Part shown: piece after piece, positions 32,802 through 41,970 of the stretch
How the letters are laid out: each line of letters starts with the position of its first letter
Numbering within the stretch: position 1 is the stretch's first letter
DNA from: Ahniella sp.
GTDB lineage: Bacteria > Pseudomonadota > Gammaproteobacteria > Xanthomonadales > Ahniellaceae
DNA length: 64,000 nucleotides
Direction of reading: 5' to 3'
NCBI GenBank assembly: GCA_016712105.1
Contig: JADJRU010000019.1
Coordinates: 31,731 to 95,730, forward strand
The notes under the pieces: generated by a model
What the model was told of the DNA's origin: nothing
Seen by the model: the letters and a program-made list of their open reading frames with translations, nothing else
The model's database searches: none
Program-made: the position numbers and the translations under genes

Positions 32802-35800
32802 TTATTGTTCAGGCAGGCACTCGGTGCCGCACACGGTGATCCTGAAACTCCTTGTCGCCCCGGTAATCAAGGTACCATCAGCATTCGCGCTCGCAGGTGC
32901 GTAGTAGACCAGCTGCCCCAGCACGCACGGCATTGAGAATGCTATCTCGTGAATGTATTGGCTTGGATATGTTGCCACCATCGTGCAGGACACGCCCGCA
33001 TCGGTCGCCAAGACCGTGGTCCCGCCACTCCCTAGATTCGGATCACCAACCTTGTACACGACCCGATCGAACGCGGGATTGGTGCCCATATTGGTTCGCC
33101 AGGTGAACCTCCAATTGCTCAGCTCCGTGCAAGGAATGATCTCATAGCCACCAGATACGCTGCTCATAGCAAATCCATGCGTGTCGTCCACAAACGACAA
33201 GGAAAAAGGTGGCACCCCACCATTCGGCAATACGGCACCTGCCTTCACCTGGGAATACCCATTCGGCCAAGTTACCGTGATGTCGCTCACCGTCGCGTCG
33301 CTCAACAATCCGATCACAAGTGTTCCGTCGTCTTGCCCGCCACGGCCACTGCCTCCGTCAACTACCCGGCAGTACTTGTCTGCACCCTGAGTAACGGTGA
33401 TCATAGCACCAATACCCATGTAGTTGTTGGGTCCGCCGACATCGGATTTCAGAGCCACCCTCACCCAATTCTGCAAATTCCCATCCACCGTCGGCTCCAC
33501 TCCGGCCGCCGTGAAGAAGTTCGAGACATCAACGGCAGTCTTTCCAAGGAAGAGATCCAGATCACCGTCTGCATTGAAATCGGCCACTACGCTGCCCCCC
33601 ACTTTGCCCGGCCAATCCAAGCCGATCGCAGCGGTGACCGGCGCAAAGAACAAACCCCCGGCGTCCAACGTGCCCTTGAATAGCTCGGGTGTTCCGGCGG
33701 GATTCGCGGGCAATACGAGTACGTCCTGTACGCCGTCTCCATTGTGGTCGAACACGCGCATGCCGCTGGTCTCAGTCGTATTGTCTATTGGAATGGCCTG
33801 GGTCAGGACACCCGTCCCAGAGTTCAGTCTCACCGACGTGCCCGTCGCCTTGGCGAGCACCAGATCCAGATGGCCGTTGTTATTGATATCACAGAAGCTC
33901 GCCGCCACCACGGCATTCACAGTGGAAACACCCAGCCGGGTGTCGGCCTCATTGGTGAACGTCCCATTCCTGTTGTTCCAAAACAGGCGGCTCGTTGTGC
34001 CCGATGTGCTGGCGTCGCCAACGAAGAGATCGGGAAACCTATCGAGATCAATGTCTCCCCAGGCTGCGGTTACACAGTAGGCTGGCTGGTTGTTGCCCAC
34101 TCCGGACGCAAGCGACATGTTGGCAAAGCCGCCGCCAGCTGCGGTCTCGTTATGCAGCAACACACCATTCAGCGGAGTCCCCGGATCTACTCCAGGCTCG
34201 CCAGCTCCAACGTTACCGCGTCCGACAAAAAGATCCACGCGGCCGTCACGATCGTAGTCGCCCCAGGTTCCAGTGATGGAATACTGCAAGGGATCCGCGC
34301 CTATCATCGCGCCGCCCACGTCCTCAAATGCAGGCAGCCCGAGTGTCGACAGGCCAGTGTGATATAGGCGCGCATTCGTCTGCGATGCCGCAAACAAGTC
34401 CTGACGGCCATCATTGTCGAAGTCGGCGACGGCAAGACCCAACAGATTGTCGGGCATCTCCCCCCCAGTTCTAGTGGAGGGCACTATCTCAAACTGCGGG
34501 ATACCGCCGATCTCCGTGAGGCTGCTGAACAGCTGCGCCGATTGGCCCCTTAGGCTAACCAGCATATCCGGAGGGCCTTGCTGGTCAAAATCTATGGGTA
34601 CGCTGCTGTACGGCTGGCCGGGATAACGGAGCTTCGCAGCCGATGACTTGTTCACATAACTCATTTCGGTCGGCTCAATTACTTGAAACCGCACCGCTTG
34701 CTGGACGACATCCGTCGGCCCATAGTAGACCACCGCCGTGAAGTCATAGAAGCCGGGTGGCGGAACGATGTTGGGAACCGCAGGCCCCTGGTACGACCAG
34801 ACCCCATCAAGATCCGGATCACTCAAGTTGACCTGCGAAAAGACAAAACCGTCGGCAGGAAGTGGAGTCAAATGGGCGGAAGTCGCCGCTTGCTCCCCAC
34901 ACATCTCCGTGCGGATCGCAAACATGGGGTAGGAGCTCGACGTGCGCGAAAGCGGATACTCAGCAATGGGCGCCACAAGCGGCGAAGGAAGGACTGGCAC
35001 TTGGACATCCTTCACGGCAAAGCCATCGCTCACGTTCAGCCCTCTCGCAAAAACCTCAACTGTCCGCGGATATGCGCCGGCAATCGCGCTTGACACTTCC
35101 GCCGAGTAAATGCCGTCGCCGGGTTGCAGATCGCCGTGAGTGTGATCATCATAGAGTTCCTGCTCGGAAGCGGCTCCGCCGATGTCAGTCGTGTTTGCGT
35201 ATACTTTCCCGATGGTGAATGGCGCCTCGACGTGAACCGCAAGAAGGTGCGGTCCGCCACATGGGGGCCCCGCATGGATCGGTGCTGCCTCGTCTGTGAT
35301 TGATATATCAGATTGCAAAAGATTAAACGCAAGAGCTCTTCCCAATGTCGTGCCGCCGACCACCCATCCCGGAGCGCTTACGAAGATTTCGTCCCCGGGG
35401 ATTTCATCCAAGTCACCTATGTACCCAGCGCATGTTCCGAATGCAGCGTTATCGGGTATGGCCGCCGGTGCAAGCTGCCAGACGCTCGGAGTGGATGGTA
35501 CGTTCCCGCATACGACCGTCCCCGGTGCCATCCGGCTGCCGCCGAGTGCGATGGTCACCCGCCCCCTATTCGTTCCCGGCGGCGTGTGAAACCTGTCCCC
35601 AATGATCAGGTCGTTCTTGCCGTCACCATTAGCATCGCCATCAACAGCAAGACACCAGCCGAAAGTCCCGCCGCACGAGAAGGTCGTCCGGGCTTCGGGC
35701 CAAATAGTCTCGGACAGCGGTCCTTCGTATACTTCCACATTGCCGTTCGATTTGCCTACAACAACGTCGTTGGCGGCACTCCCGGCAACATCATAGCCAC

Positions 35801-36713
35801 CAGCAATCGACCGTACGCCCGCTAGCTGGAAAGACCATGACGCGTCGTCGACAATTCCGGGGCCTACGGTCATCACCGGCGCGCTGCCGCCCTGCAAATC
35901 TGTAAACGTGGTGTCGCCCAATACAACATGTATCATGCTTGGGGCTTCGGAGATGAGCAGGTCATCAATCCCATCTCCTGTTACATCCCGCACCCCAGCC
36001 AGGGCAGATCCAAAGTAATTCGTAGCCACAACGGGCCTTACAACAAGGTCCGCACTTCCGCCCGCACCGGGACCACCAAGGTAAATATTCACCTGCGATG
36101 TTCCGCCATCGACAGCAAAACCAGTGCGCACTGCGAGGTCGCTATATCCATCCCGATTTATGTCGCATGTGGATAGCACTGACCCAAAATACTTAATTGA
36201 TCCATCATTGGAATTTGGCACAATCCATTCTCCGGCATTTGAATTCACACTTAGGATACGGCTACCTTGATTGTAGTCGCTGCCGACGGTGAATCTGGAC
36301 GCGCCCAGCAACTCCATTTCACCGTCACGTCCGCCCGGTAGGTACACAGCTGCAGCACCCAGGCGGGATGTGAGGTTGTTAACCCCTTGAGTAAGTACCG
36401 TCACATCCGTACCTTGACCCAGAAATGGTCCATGGAGCACAAATGCTGCCCCATAGTCCGGAAAGATTTCTCCTGACGCAACGCCATATGAGGGCGCGCC
36501 CACCACCAGATCAAGTTGCGAGTCATCGTCAAAGTACCCGGCGGCCATTGAGCTCCCAAAGCCCGTAAGCAGCCCCGAAGTTGCATCATTGGGTCCAGAG
36601 TAGGAAAGAATCTCAGTCTGCGCCGGCGACCGCGATGCAACTAGACAGCCGGTGATGCTTAGGGACATGACTGACACTACGCGCAATATATAGCTACCCC
36701 GCCAACGCTTCAT
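32802..36713 (-). CDS. Large lipoprotein with FG-GAP/VCBS repeats and an ASPIC/UnbV-like domain
   Basis: The 1,303-residue protein starts with a lipoprotein-type signal (V-M-S-L-S-I-T-G-C). Many repeats of the FG-GAP/VCBS kind run through it, with calcium-binding cores such as D-I-N-R-D-G-Y-S-D-L, D-A-N-G-D-G-K-N-D-L and D-F-N-A-D-G-D-L-D-L. A linker with P-L-P-S-P-L-V-A-P-I-A-E separates two propeller-like halves. Near residues 1080-1160 lies an ASPIC/UnbV-like segment (G-I-G-A-M-I-T-V-T and T-V-T-W-P-N-G-Y). The tail has no sorting motif like its neighbours. It is an outer-surface adhesion or matrix-type protein of the host. AAGGAAAGG marks the start. Confidence 0.85.
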   Translation of the reverse strand: MKRWRGSYILRVVSVMSLSITGCLVASRSPAQTEILSYSGPNDATSGLLTGFGSSMAAGYFDDDSQLDLVVGAPSYGVASGEIFPDYGAAFVLHGPFLGQGTDVTVLTQGVNNLTSRLGAAAVYLPGGRDGEMELLGASRFTVGSDYNQGSRILSVNSNAGEWIVPNSNDGSIKYFGSVLSTCDINRDGYSDLAVRTGFAVDGGTSQVNIYLGGPGAGGSADLVVRPVVATNYFGSALAGVRDVTGDGIDDLLISEAPSMIHVVLGDTTFTDLQGGSAPVMTVGPGIVDDASWSFQLAGVRSIAGGYDVAGSAANDVVVGKSNGNVEVYEGPLSETIWPEARTTFSCGGTFGWCLAVDGDANGDGKNDLIIGDRFHTPPGTNRGRVTIALGGSRMAPGTVVCGNVPSTPSVWQLAPAAIPDNAAFGTCAGYIGDLDEIPGDEIFVSAPGWVVGGTTLGRALAFNLLQSDISITDEAAPIHAGPPCGGPHLLAVHVEAPFTIGKVYANTTDIGGAASEQELYDDHTHGDLQPGDGIYSAEVSSAIAGAYPRTVEVFARGLNVSDGFAVKDVQVPVLPSPLVAPIAEYPLSRTSSSYPMFAIRTEMCGEQAATSAHLTPLPADGFVFSQVNLSDPDLDGVWSYQGPAVPNIVPPPGFYDFTAVVYYGPTDVVQQAVRFQVIEPTEMSYVNKSSAAKLRYPGQPYSSVPIDFDQQGPPDMLVSLRGQSAQLFSSLTEIGGIPQFEIVPSTRTGGEMPDNLLGLAVADFDNDGRQDLFAASQTNARLYHTGLSTLGLPAFEDVGGAMIGADPLQYSITGTWGDYDRDGRVDLFVGRGNVGAGEPGVDPGTPLNGVLLHNETAAGGGFANMSLASGVGNNQPAYCVTAAWGDIDLDRFPDLFVGDASTSGTTSRLFWNNRNGTFTNEADTRLGVSTVNAVVAASFCDINNNGHLDLVLAKATGTSVRLNSGTGVLTQAIPIDNTTETSGMRVFDHNGDGVQDVLVLPANPAGTPELFKGTLDAGGLFFAPVTAAIGLDWPGKVGGSVVADFNADGDLDLFLGKTAVDVSNFFTAAGVEPTVDGNLQNWVRVALKSDVGGPNNYMGIGAMITVTQGADKYCRVVDGGSGRGGQDDGTLVIGLLSDATVSDITVTWPNGYSQVKAGAVLPNGGVPPFSLSFVDDTHGFAMSSVSGGYEIIPCTELSNWRFTWRTNMGTNPAFDRVVYKVGDPNLGSGGTTVLATDAGVSCTMVATYPSQYIHEIAFSMPCVLGQLVYYAPASANADGTLITGATRSFRITVCGTECLPEQ

Positions 36714-37402
36714 GATGCCTTTCCTTCCAAGCCGTTAGGACGACCGCCCCCAGGGACAACCACGGCTCCACGATGGAACCTGAACTGCCCCGGGATTGCC
36801 GGAGACTCCATTCTTTGAGAGGTCAGGACCATGAGCAATCAGAGTCGCCGCGACAGCGGCAAATCTTGCCCACATTCCGCACTCTACGTGATCGATTCTT
36901 GGTGTGTCGGCTCTCGCGCCACCCTGGGCCGTGCGGCCGATCTGCCGCGTGAGATTCGATGCGTTGATTCAGCTTCGAGCCTACCGCTCTGCGACGCGCG
37001 CTTCAATGCCCAATGTTCACCGCACCGGGCTTTCCGTGTAAATTTTTCATCAGCAGCCCACCACCTCGAATCGCGAGTCCACCGCTCGAATCACTCTGGT
37101 GATCGGCTACACCAGTAAAGGCCATTCTCGGGCGATTCGGGTGCAATATTTCTTTGGAGTTCGCGGAATAATTCTGAATGCGGCTCGACGCGGGACACAA
37201 TTGAGACACACGCCTTACGATTAAATCACAGATCACATCATCTATCACCTGCCTGCTGCGGGGGCAGTCATGGAGCGCCGCATACAGCGACACGATTAGC
37301 ATACGACTGCCTGCTCCCGGTTCTGCTAATCAAAATCTTTCAGGGACCGGGTGTGGCCAGAGTGCGCCACGGTATCACAGTACTCGATCAATGCTCTGGA
37401 CC
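36714..37402. other. Junction between host FG-GAP gene and element B
   Basis: Nearly 690 bases without a supported gene. GC content drops in places (37140-37300, with TAAATCACAGATCACATCATC). The left end of element B should lie here, just after the large-terminase stop at 37403. No direct repeat shared with the right side of B or with the A boundaries was found by eye. Confidence 0.4.
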
Positions 37403-39316
37403 CTATCGCCTACGTCGCGTCACCCATGAATCCCGCGCCACAATCCTCCGTAACTGTTCACCATTCGCCTGCCCAACAATGCCGATCGGATTTCTCGTTG
37501 ATGTTGCTGCAGTCGGCTCCGCAGTCACCTGCTCCGGAAACGGCAGCCTCGGCGCCAGGTTCTTCTCCACAGCCTTCCACAACGGATTCAGCAAACAAAG
37601 CGCCGCATGCGCCTGCACCCGACAATCCAGCGCTTCATTCCGAGCCCGCGTCTTGATCCACTCCGCCTTCGGAAATCCCTTCGTGTACCTGATCACGCGC
37701 TTCTCGGCTGTGAGCTGCTTGAAGTACTCCTCCTCGTATCCATCGCCTTCAGGGAAGTGGCAGTATCCCGGCCCAGGCGTCTGCTCCTTGAGCCGCGAGT
37801 AGAGAATGCCCTTGGCCTCGTCGACCCCGACCGTGAACAACTTCACCGGCAGCGGCGCCTGCCCCTGCTTGCGGTTCGACGGAGCCGAGATGATCGGCCG
37901 CCCCACGCCTGCCCGGCCAACCGTCGCATACACACCGCGCACCTGACGCGGCTTCACGTACCGATAGACGGCCTCTGTGCGATGTCCGGCCGAGTCGATA
38001 CAGCAATGCACGATCCGCATGTTGAGCCCATCCTCGCGTTCCCAGGTCGCCGACAACACTTCATCAAGCTGGCGCCAGACCGGAGCCGCCGCGGGATCGC
38101 CCCACAGCACCCGGTACGAGATCCCCCACGATTCCTCGCCCGTGCGCCATCCGCACACCTCCAACTCGAGCCGGTCGTCCTGCACATCCACCCCCGCGGT
38201 CAACACCAACACCGGCAGCGGCACCACGGACGGGTAGTGCTCGCGCCGGGCCATGAGGCTGTCCTGGTTGATGACCTCGCCCGACTCTTCCCATGTCTCA
38301 CCCAGGCAGGTGTTGATCCAGGTCTTCAGTTTCTCAGGGCCCTCGTGCTTGGCGTTCAGGAAGTCCCGCGCCATCTCGCCCCACGCGTACCACCCCAGCG
38401 GCGAATACAGCGCCGACAGGTGATACCCCGCCGTGACGCCGTCACCTTCGGCCTGGGCCACCCACCGGCCGTGTTCCAGCATGGCGGACTTGTGATGCTC
38501 GGGGACAAGGGCCTGGCACGACTCGCAACGTAGAGCCGCCTGCTCCGGCTGCCCGTCGGGCCATTCGAGGTTCTGCCACAGGATTGGCGCCATCACGCCG
38601 CAGATCGGACACGGCACGTGGTACCGCCGCTGGTCGCTGCGCAGGTAAGCCCGCTCGATCCTTGAGAGATCCTTCACCGTCGGGGTCGAGCAGATGAAGA
38701 TCTTCCGGTTGCGCCTGAAGGTGGCCGTGCGCTTGATCGCCAGTTCGACCGGGTCGCCCTCGCCGTCGACATCGATCTCGTAGCCATCGACCTCGTCCAG
38801 GAACAGGTTTCTGACGGGCATCGACCGCAGGCCGACCGCGGAGTTGGCCCCGGTGATGACGAGGATGCCGCCAGGAAACTCCTTCGTGAGGATCGTGTTG
38901 CCCGAGTCCCGGGTCCGCGACGGGCTGATCTTCTGCCTCAGCCGCGGACAGTCGTCGATCATCGTGGCGATGCGCTGCTTGCTGATCCGCTTGGCCATCT
39001 CGACCGTGGGCTGGACCATCATCATCGGGCCGGGCGCACAATCGATCACGAACCCCAGCCAGTTGTTGCCGGCCTCCGTGCCGCCCAGCTGGGAACCCTT
39101 CATGAGGACCACGACCTGGGTCGGGTCCCCGGGCGATAGACGGTCCATGATCTCGCGCAGATATGGCGTGCGGGATGTGCGCCAGGGGCCGGGCTCGGCC
39201 GCCGCGCGCTGAGGCAGCAGGCGGTGGGAGTCGGCCCACTCGCTGACTTTGAGAACCGGGTCCGGCCGGATGCCCGCGCGGTAGGCGTCGGCATAGATCA
39301 GTTCTGGTTCAACCAT
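37403..39316 (-). CDS. Phage terminase large subunit, GpA family (element B)
   Basis: The 637-residue protein starts at ATG 39316, overlapping the small subunit by 8 bases. Motifs follow GpA terminases of lambda type: V-V-V-L-M-K-G-S-Q-L-G-G-T-E as P-loop, N-L-F-L-D-E-V-D-G-Y as Walker B, and I-F-I-C-S-T-P-T as coupling motif. A zinc-binding C-P-I-C-G...C-E-S-C is present. The nuclease starts T-A-G-V-D-V-Q-D-D-R-L-E. It would translocate and cut DNA during packaging. It is not homologous in detail to the A terminase, so the packaging genes were exchanged. It is the last gene of the B leftward block; no portal or capsid gene follows. Confidence 0.9.
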   Translation of the reverse strand: MVEPELIYADAYRAGIRPDPVLKVSEWADSHRLLPQRAAAEPGPWRTSRTPYLREIMDRLSPGDPTQVVVLMKGSQLGGTEAGNNWLGFVIDCAPGPMMMVQPTVEMAKRISKQRIATMIDDCPRLRQKISPSRTRDSGNTILTKEFPGGILVITGANSAVGLRSMPVRNLFLDEVDGYEIDVDGEGDPVELAIKRTATFRRNRKIFICSTPTVKDLSRIERAYLRSDQRRYHVPCPICGVMAPILWQNLEWPDGQPEQAALRCESCQALVPEHHKSAMLEHGRWVAQAEGDGVTAGYHLSALYSPLGWYAWGEMARDFLNAKHEGPEKLKTWINTCLGETWEESGEVINQDSLMARREHYPSVVPLPVLVLTAGVDVQDDRLELEVCGWRTGEESWGISYRVLWGDPAAAPVWRQLDEVLSATWEREDGLNMRIVHCCIDSAGHRTEAVYRYVKPRQVRGVYATVGRAGVGRPIISAPSNRKQGQAPLPVKLFTVGVDEAKGILYSRLKEQTPGPGYCHFPEGDGYEEEYFKQLTAEKRVIRYTKGFPKAEWIKTRARNEALDCRVQAHAALCLLNPLWKAVEKNLAPRLPFPEQVTAEPTAATSTRNPIGIVGQANGEQLRRIVARDSWVTRRRR

Positions 39317-39878
39317 TGGCCTGCGCCTCCAGGACGGCGCGCAGTTCGGCGCTGAGGATCGCTTCAACCGATACCGGGTCGGTGTCCGCCGCCAGGATCG
39401 CCGCCAGCCGGCCGGGGATTGCCAGCACCGCATCGCGCGTGTCCCGGGCGCGCCGGAACGCCTCGGCTTGGACCCGGGCCGCATCCACCAGACCCTTCGA
39501 ACGCTCCTCGTAGGTGATCTTGGCCAGCCGGGCGGCGTAGGCTTCGCGGATGGCGCGTGAGGTTGCGTACGAAGGCGCGGTGCCGCCACCGGCCGGTGGG
39601 GCGGGCATCGGTTCTGCCGGCAGGGATGGCGGCGCCTGCCGCACACCTGGGGCCGCCTGACGCGGCTGCACCACCTCGCCGCTGCCGTCGCCGCGGGTAT
39701 CATCGGTGGTGGCGTCCCAGGCCGCGTCCGCCTGCACGGGATCGATCAGGCCGTCAGGGTCACGCCTGATGCGGCCGGCCATGAGCGCCTTGTGCACGGC
39801 AGACGGCGTGCCGCCCTTCAGACCAGCGGCTCGCCGGTGCCGGGCGTATTCCCGGATGCTGAGCCCGCTACTGGTCAC
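39309..39878 (-). CDS. Terminase small subunit-like protein (element B)
   Basis: An N-terminal DNA-binding region (S-I-R-E-Y-A-R-H-R and S-A-V-H-K-A-L-M-A-G-R-I) is followed by a Pro/Ala linker and a helical oligomerisation region (I-R-E-A-Y-A-A-R-L-A-K-I-T-Y-E-E-R-S-K). This is the pattern of Nu1-type small terminases. I take the GTG at 39878 because an ATG at 39923 would add 15 residues read through the preceding gene. It overlaps the methyltransferase stop and the large-subunit start. Confidence 0.7.
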   Translation of the reverse strand: MTSSGLSIREYARHRRAAGLKGGTPSAVHKALMAGRIRRDPDGLIDPVQADAAWDATTDDTRGDGSGEVVQPRQAAPGVRQAPPSLPAEPMPAPPAGGGTAPSYATSRAIREAYAARLAKITYEERSKGLVDAARVQAEAFRRARDTRDAVLAIPGRLAAILAADTDPVSVEAILSAELRAVLEAQANG

Positions 39879-41124
39879 CGCCGCCTCGCTGCTCTCTGAT
39901 CTCGCCAAACGTCCCGCCGCCATCTTCGAGCGTCGCCTGCAAGCCCGTGAACGTTTCCCAGCGCCTGACGATCACGTCCACGAACCGCGGGTCCAGTTCC
40001 AGCAGCCGGGCCCGGCGGCCCGTCTCCTGGCTGGCGATGAGCGTCGTGCCGCTGCCCCCGAACGGGTCCAATATGACAGCATCACGGGGGCTCGAGTTCT
40101 GGATGGCGCGCCTGACCAGCTCGACCGGCTTCATGGTCGGGTGCAGGTCGTTGTGCGCCGGCTTGGCGATCAGCCACACATCGCCCTGGTCCCGGGCCCC
40201 GCACCAGTAGTGGGACTGGCCCTCAGGCCAGCCGTAGAGGATCGGTTCGTATTGGCGGTGGTAGTCGGACCGCCCCAGCGTGAACGCGTTCTTGGCCCAG
40301 ATGACGAACGTCGACCAGTGGCCGCCCGCCTCGATGAACACCTTCTGGAGCGTGGCCAGCTCGCTCGAGGACATGCACACATAGACCGCGCCCTCGACCG
40401 CCCGCAGCAGATTGCCGATGGCCGCCTGCAGGAATGCCTCGAAGCCGCTGCCGAGGTTGTCGTTCTGGATCGAGGCCCCGTCCGCGCCGTGGTAATCGAC
40501 GTTGTACGGCGGGTCGGTAAAGACCATCGCCGCGCGCTGGCCGCCCAGCAGCCGCTCGATGTCCGCCTCGACCGTCGCATCTCCGCACAGCACCCGGTGC
40601 TCGCCGCACAACCACAGATCGCCCGGCCGGCTGACCGCAGCCGCGGGCGCGGGCGGCACCTCGTCCTCGGCCTCCCGGGCGCCTTCGTCCGGGTCGCCAT
40701 CCAACATCGCCGCCAGCTCCTGATCCGTGAACCCGATCACGTCCAAGGGGAAGTCCTCGCCATCGAGGGTCGCCAGTTCGAGGGCCAGCAGCTCGTCGTC
40801 CCAGCCCGCCAGTTCGGCCAGCTTGTTGTCGGCGATCACATAGGCCCGCCGCTGGGCGTCTGTGAGATGGTCCAGAACGATCACGGGCACTTCGCCCAGA
40901 CCCAGCTGCCGGGCCGCCAGCAGCCGTCCATGGCCGGCGATGATCCCGTCCTGGCTGTCGACCAGCAGCGGGTTGTTGAACCCGAACTGCTCGATCGAGG
41001 CGGCGATCTTCGTCACTTGCTCCGGCGAATGCGTGCGAGGGTTGCGCTCGTAGGGCACCAGCCGCTGCAGCGGCCACATCTCAATGGCGCGTGCCATGCG
41101 GCGTGGGAGATCTACCGGTCCCAT
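39868..41124 (-). CDS. ParB-domain/DNA methyltransferase fusion (element B)
   Basis: The 418-residue protein has an N-terminal ParB/Srx-like domain (Y-E-R-N-P-R-T-H, I-I-A-G-H-G-R-L-L-A-A). A beta-class methyltransferase follows, with F-T-D-P-P-Y-N near residue 208 and D-P-F-G-G-S-G-T near 365. It is related to, but clearly diverged from, the A enzyme and has the same position upstream of the small terminase. N6-adenine methylation is expected from D-P-P-Y. Four GGTGAAC repeats lie just upstream of its start and may control it. Confidence 0.88.
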   Translation of the reverse strand: MGPVDLPRRMARAIEMWPLQRLVPYERNPRTHSPEQVTKIAASIEQFGFNNPLLVDSQDGIIAGHGRLLAARQLGLGEVPVIVLDHLTDAQRRAYVIADNKLAELAGWDDELLALELATLDGEDFPLDVIGFTDQELAAMLDGDPDEGAREAEDEVPPAPAAAVSRPGDLWLCGEHRVLCGDATVEADIERLLGGQRAAMVFTDPPYNVDYHGADGASIQNDNLGSGFEAFLQAAIGNLLRAVEGAVYVCMSSSELATLQKVFIEAGGHWSTFVIWAKNAFTLGRSDYHRQYEPILYGWPEGQSHYWCGARDQGDVWLIAKPAHNDLHPTMKPVELVRRAIQNSSPRDAVILDPFGGSGTTLIASQETGRRARLLELDPRFVDVIVRRWETFTGLQATLEDGGGTFGEIREQRGGGDQ

Positions 41125-41780
41125 GGATGACCTTTCGTGCGTTGGGGGCGTTCACCGTTCACCGTTCACCTGGGCGTTCACCTTTTTTTGAGGCAGTCGG
41201 TAGTGCGATGCTGGGCGTCCGCCCACCCGCAGTGAAACGGCCCAGGAAGGACCCGTGGAATAATGACTTGGCTGTTAACCGATCGTGGCCGAAGCCGCGC
41301 TGCGAGGCCCGCGTTGCGCCCATCGCAGTGGCCCTTGCAGCCGTTGCGTGAGCCCATTGCAATGCGTCTGCTCGCTCTGCTATGATCTTTGAGGCTGGGG
41401 CGGGCTGATCGCACAACCGGTGCTTCTGTCGCCTGACCTGCTCCAGCCTGGCCTTGGGCCTGCCAACCTGCACTTCGTGCGCGCCAGCGGCCGCGTCGCA
41501 ACGACCGCACCGCTCCCGAGTCCGTTTCTCAGCGCCCGCGTCTGCAGACCACGCCACGCCACCCCCACACTCGTACAGGCGCGCTGCAGCCCACGTGGCA
41601 TCGCTGCACGCAACGACATCGACAACGCGGCCATCACCGCTGCCGGCAGCAGTCGCGCCGCTCGCAGCAGCGCCGAGGCTGCGCTGAGGGTGTGCCCAGG
41701 GACGGATCGCCAATGTGACCGACCCTCTGCACGGGCAAGCGGCGCGGCCAGCGTCACTTGCCGTCGTCGTCGCCGCTGTT
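41125..41780. other. Region between methyltransferase and origin-like repeats of element B
   Basis: About 650 bases. Several overlapping open frames occur on both strands, but none has a convincing ribosome-binding site or family resemblance. The stretch nearest the methyltransferase carries the GTTCACC repeats. The equivalent place in element A holds the 41-residue membrane protein and the 199-residue gene, neither of which is found here. Confidence 0.3.
41150..41182. repeat. Four GTTCACC heptamers upstream of the B methyltransferase gene
   Basis: Copies start at 41150, 41157, 41164 and 41176; the first three are directly abutting and the fourth follows a five-base gap. They lie 26-58 bases upstream of the methyltransferase ATG. 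Tandem heptamers in a 5' region suggest an operator for a repressor, or a repeat able to vary in number. Confidence 0.5.
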
Positions 41781-41961
41781 GCTGAGGGTTGCTGAGGGTC
41801 TTTTGCAATCGCTCTCACATGTGCGCGCGCGTGCGCGTGTATAAAGGATGTAAGAAACCCTCTGCAACCCTCTGCAACGTCCCGCATCATCAACGGCCGC
41901 AGTGTATTACTGTGCTGAGGGTCGTCGCCAAACCCTCCGCATACCCCCAGCGACCCTCCGC
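41781..41961. repeat. Iteron cluster GC(T/A/G)GAGGGT, candidate replication origin of element B
   Basis: Three direct copies of GCTGAGGGT (41781, 41791 and 41914) and four inverted copies reading ACCCTCTGC or ACCCTCCGC (41857, 41867, 41932 and 41953) are present. Two direct copies face two inverted copies across a 28-bp alternating tract, as in element A. The cluster ends 10 bases before the stop of the helicase gene. The consensus GCNGAGGGT differs from A's GCGGAGTGT at two positions, suggesting each element has its own matched binding protein. Confidence 0.6.
41816..41843. repeat. 28-bp perfect alternating purine-pyrimidine tract
   Basis: Every step alternates pyrimidine and purine, mostly CG and CA/TG. 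It is flanked by direct iterons on the left and inverted iterons on the right, and is followed by ATAAAGGATG, similar to ATAGGATAAG after the A tract. Confidence 0.65.
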
Positions 41962-41970
41962 ATTTGATGA

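Noticed and set aside
36714..37402. Portal or capsid gene beyond the B terminase
   Set aside because: No frame in this gap has a ribosome-binding site or resembles a structural protein.
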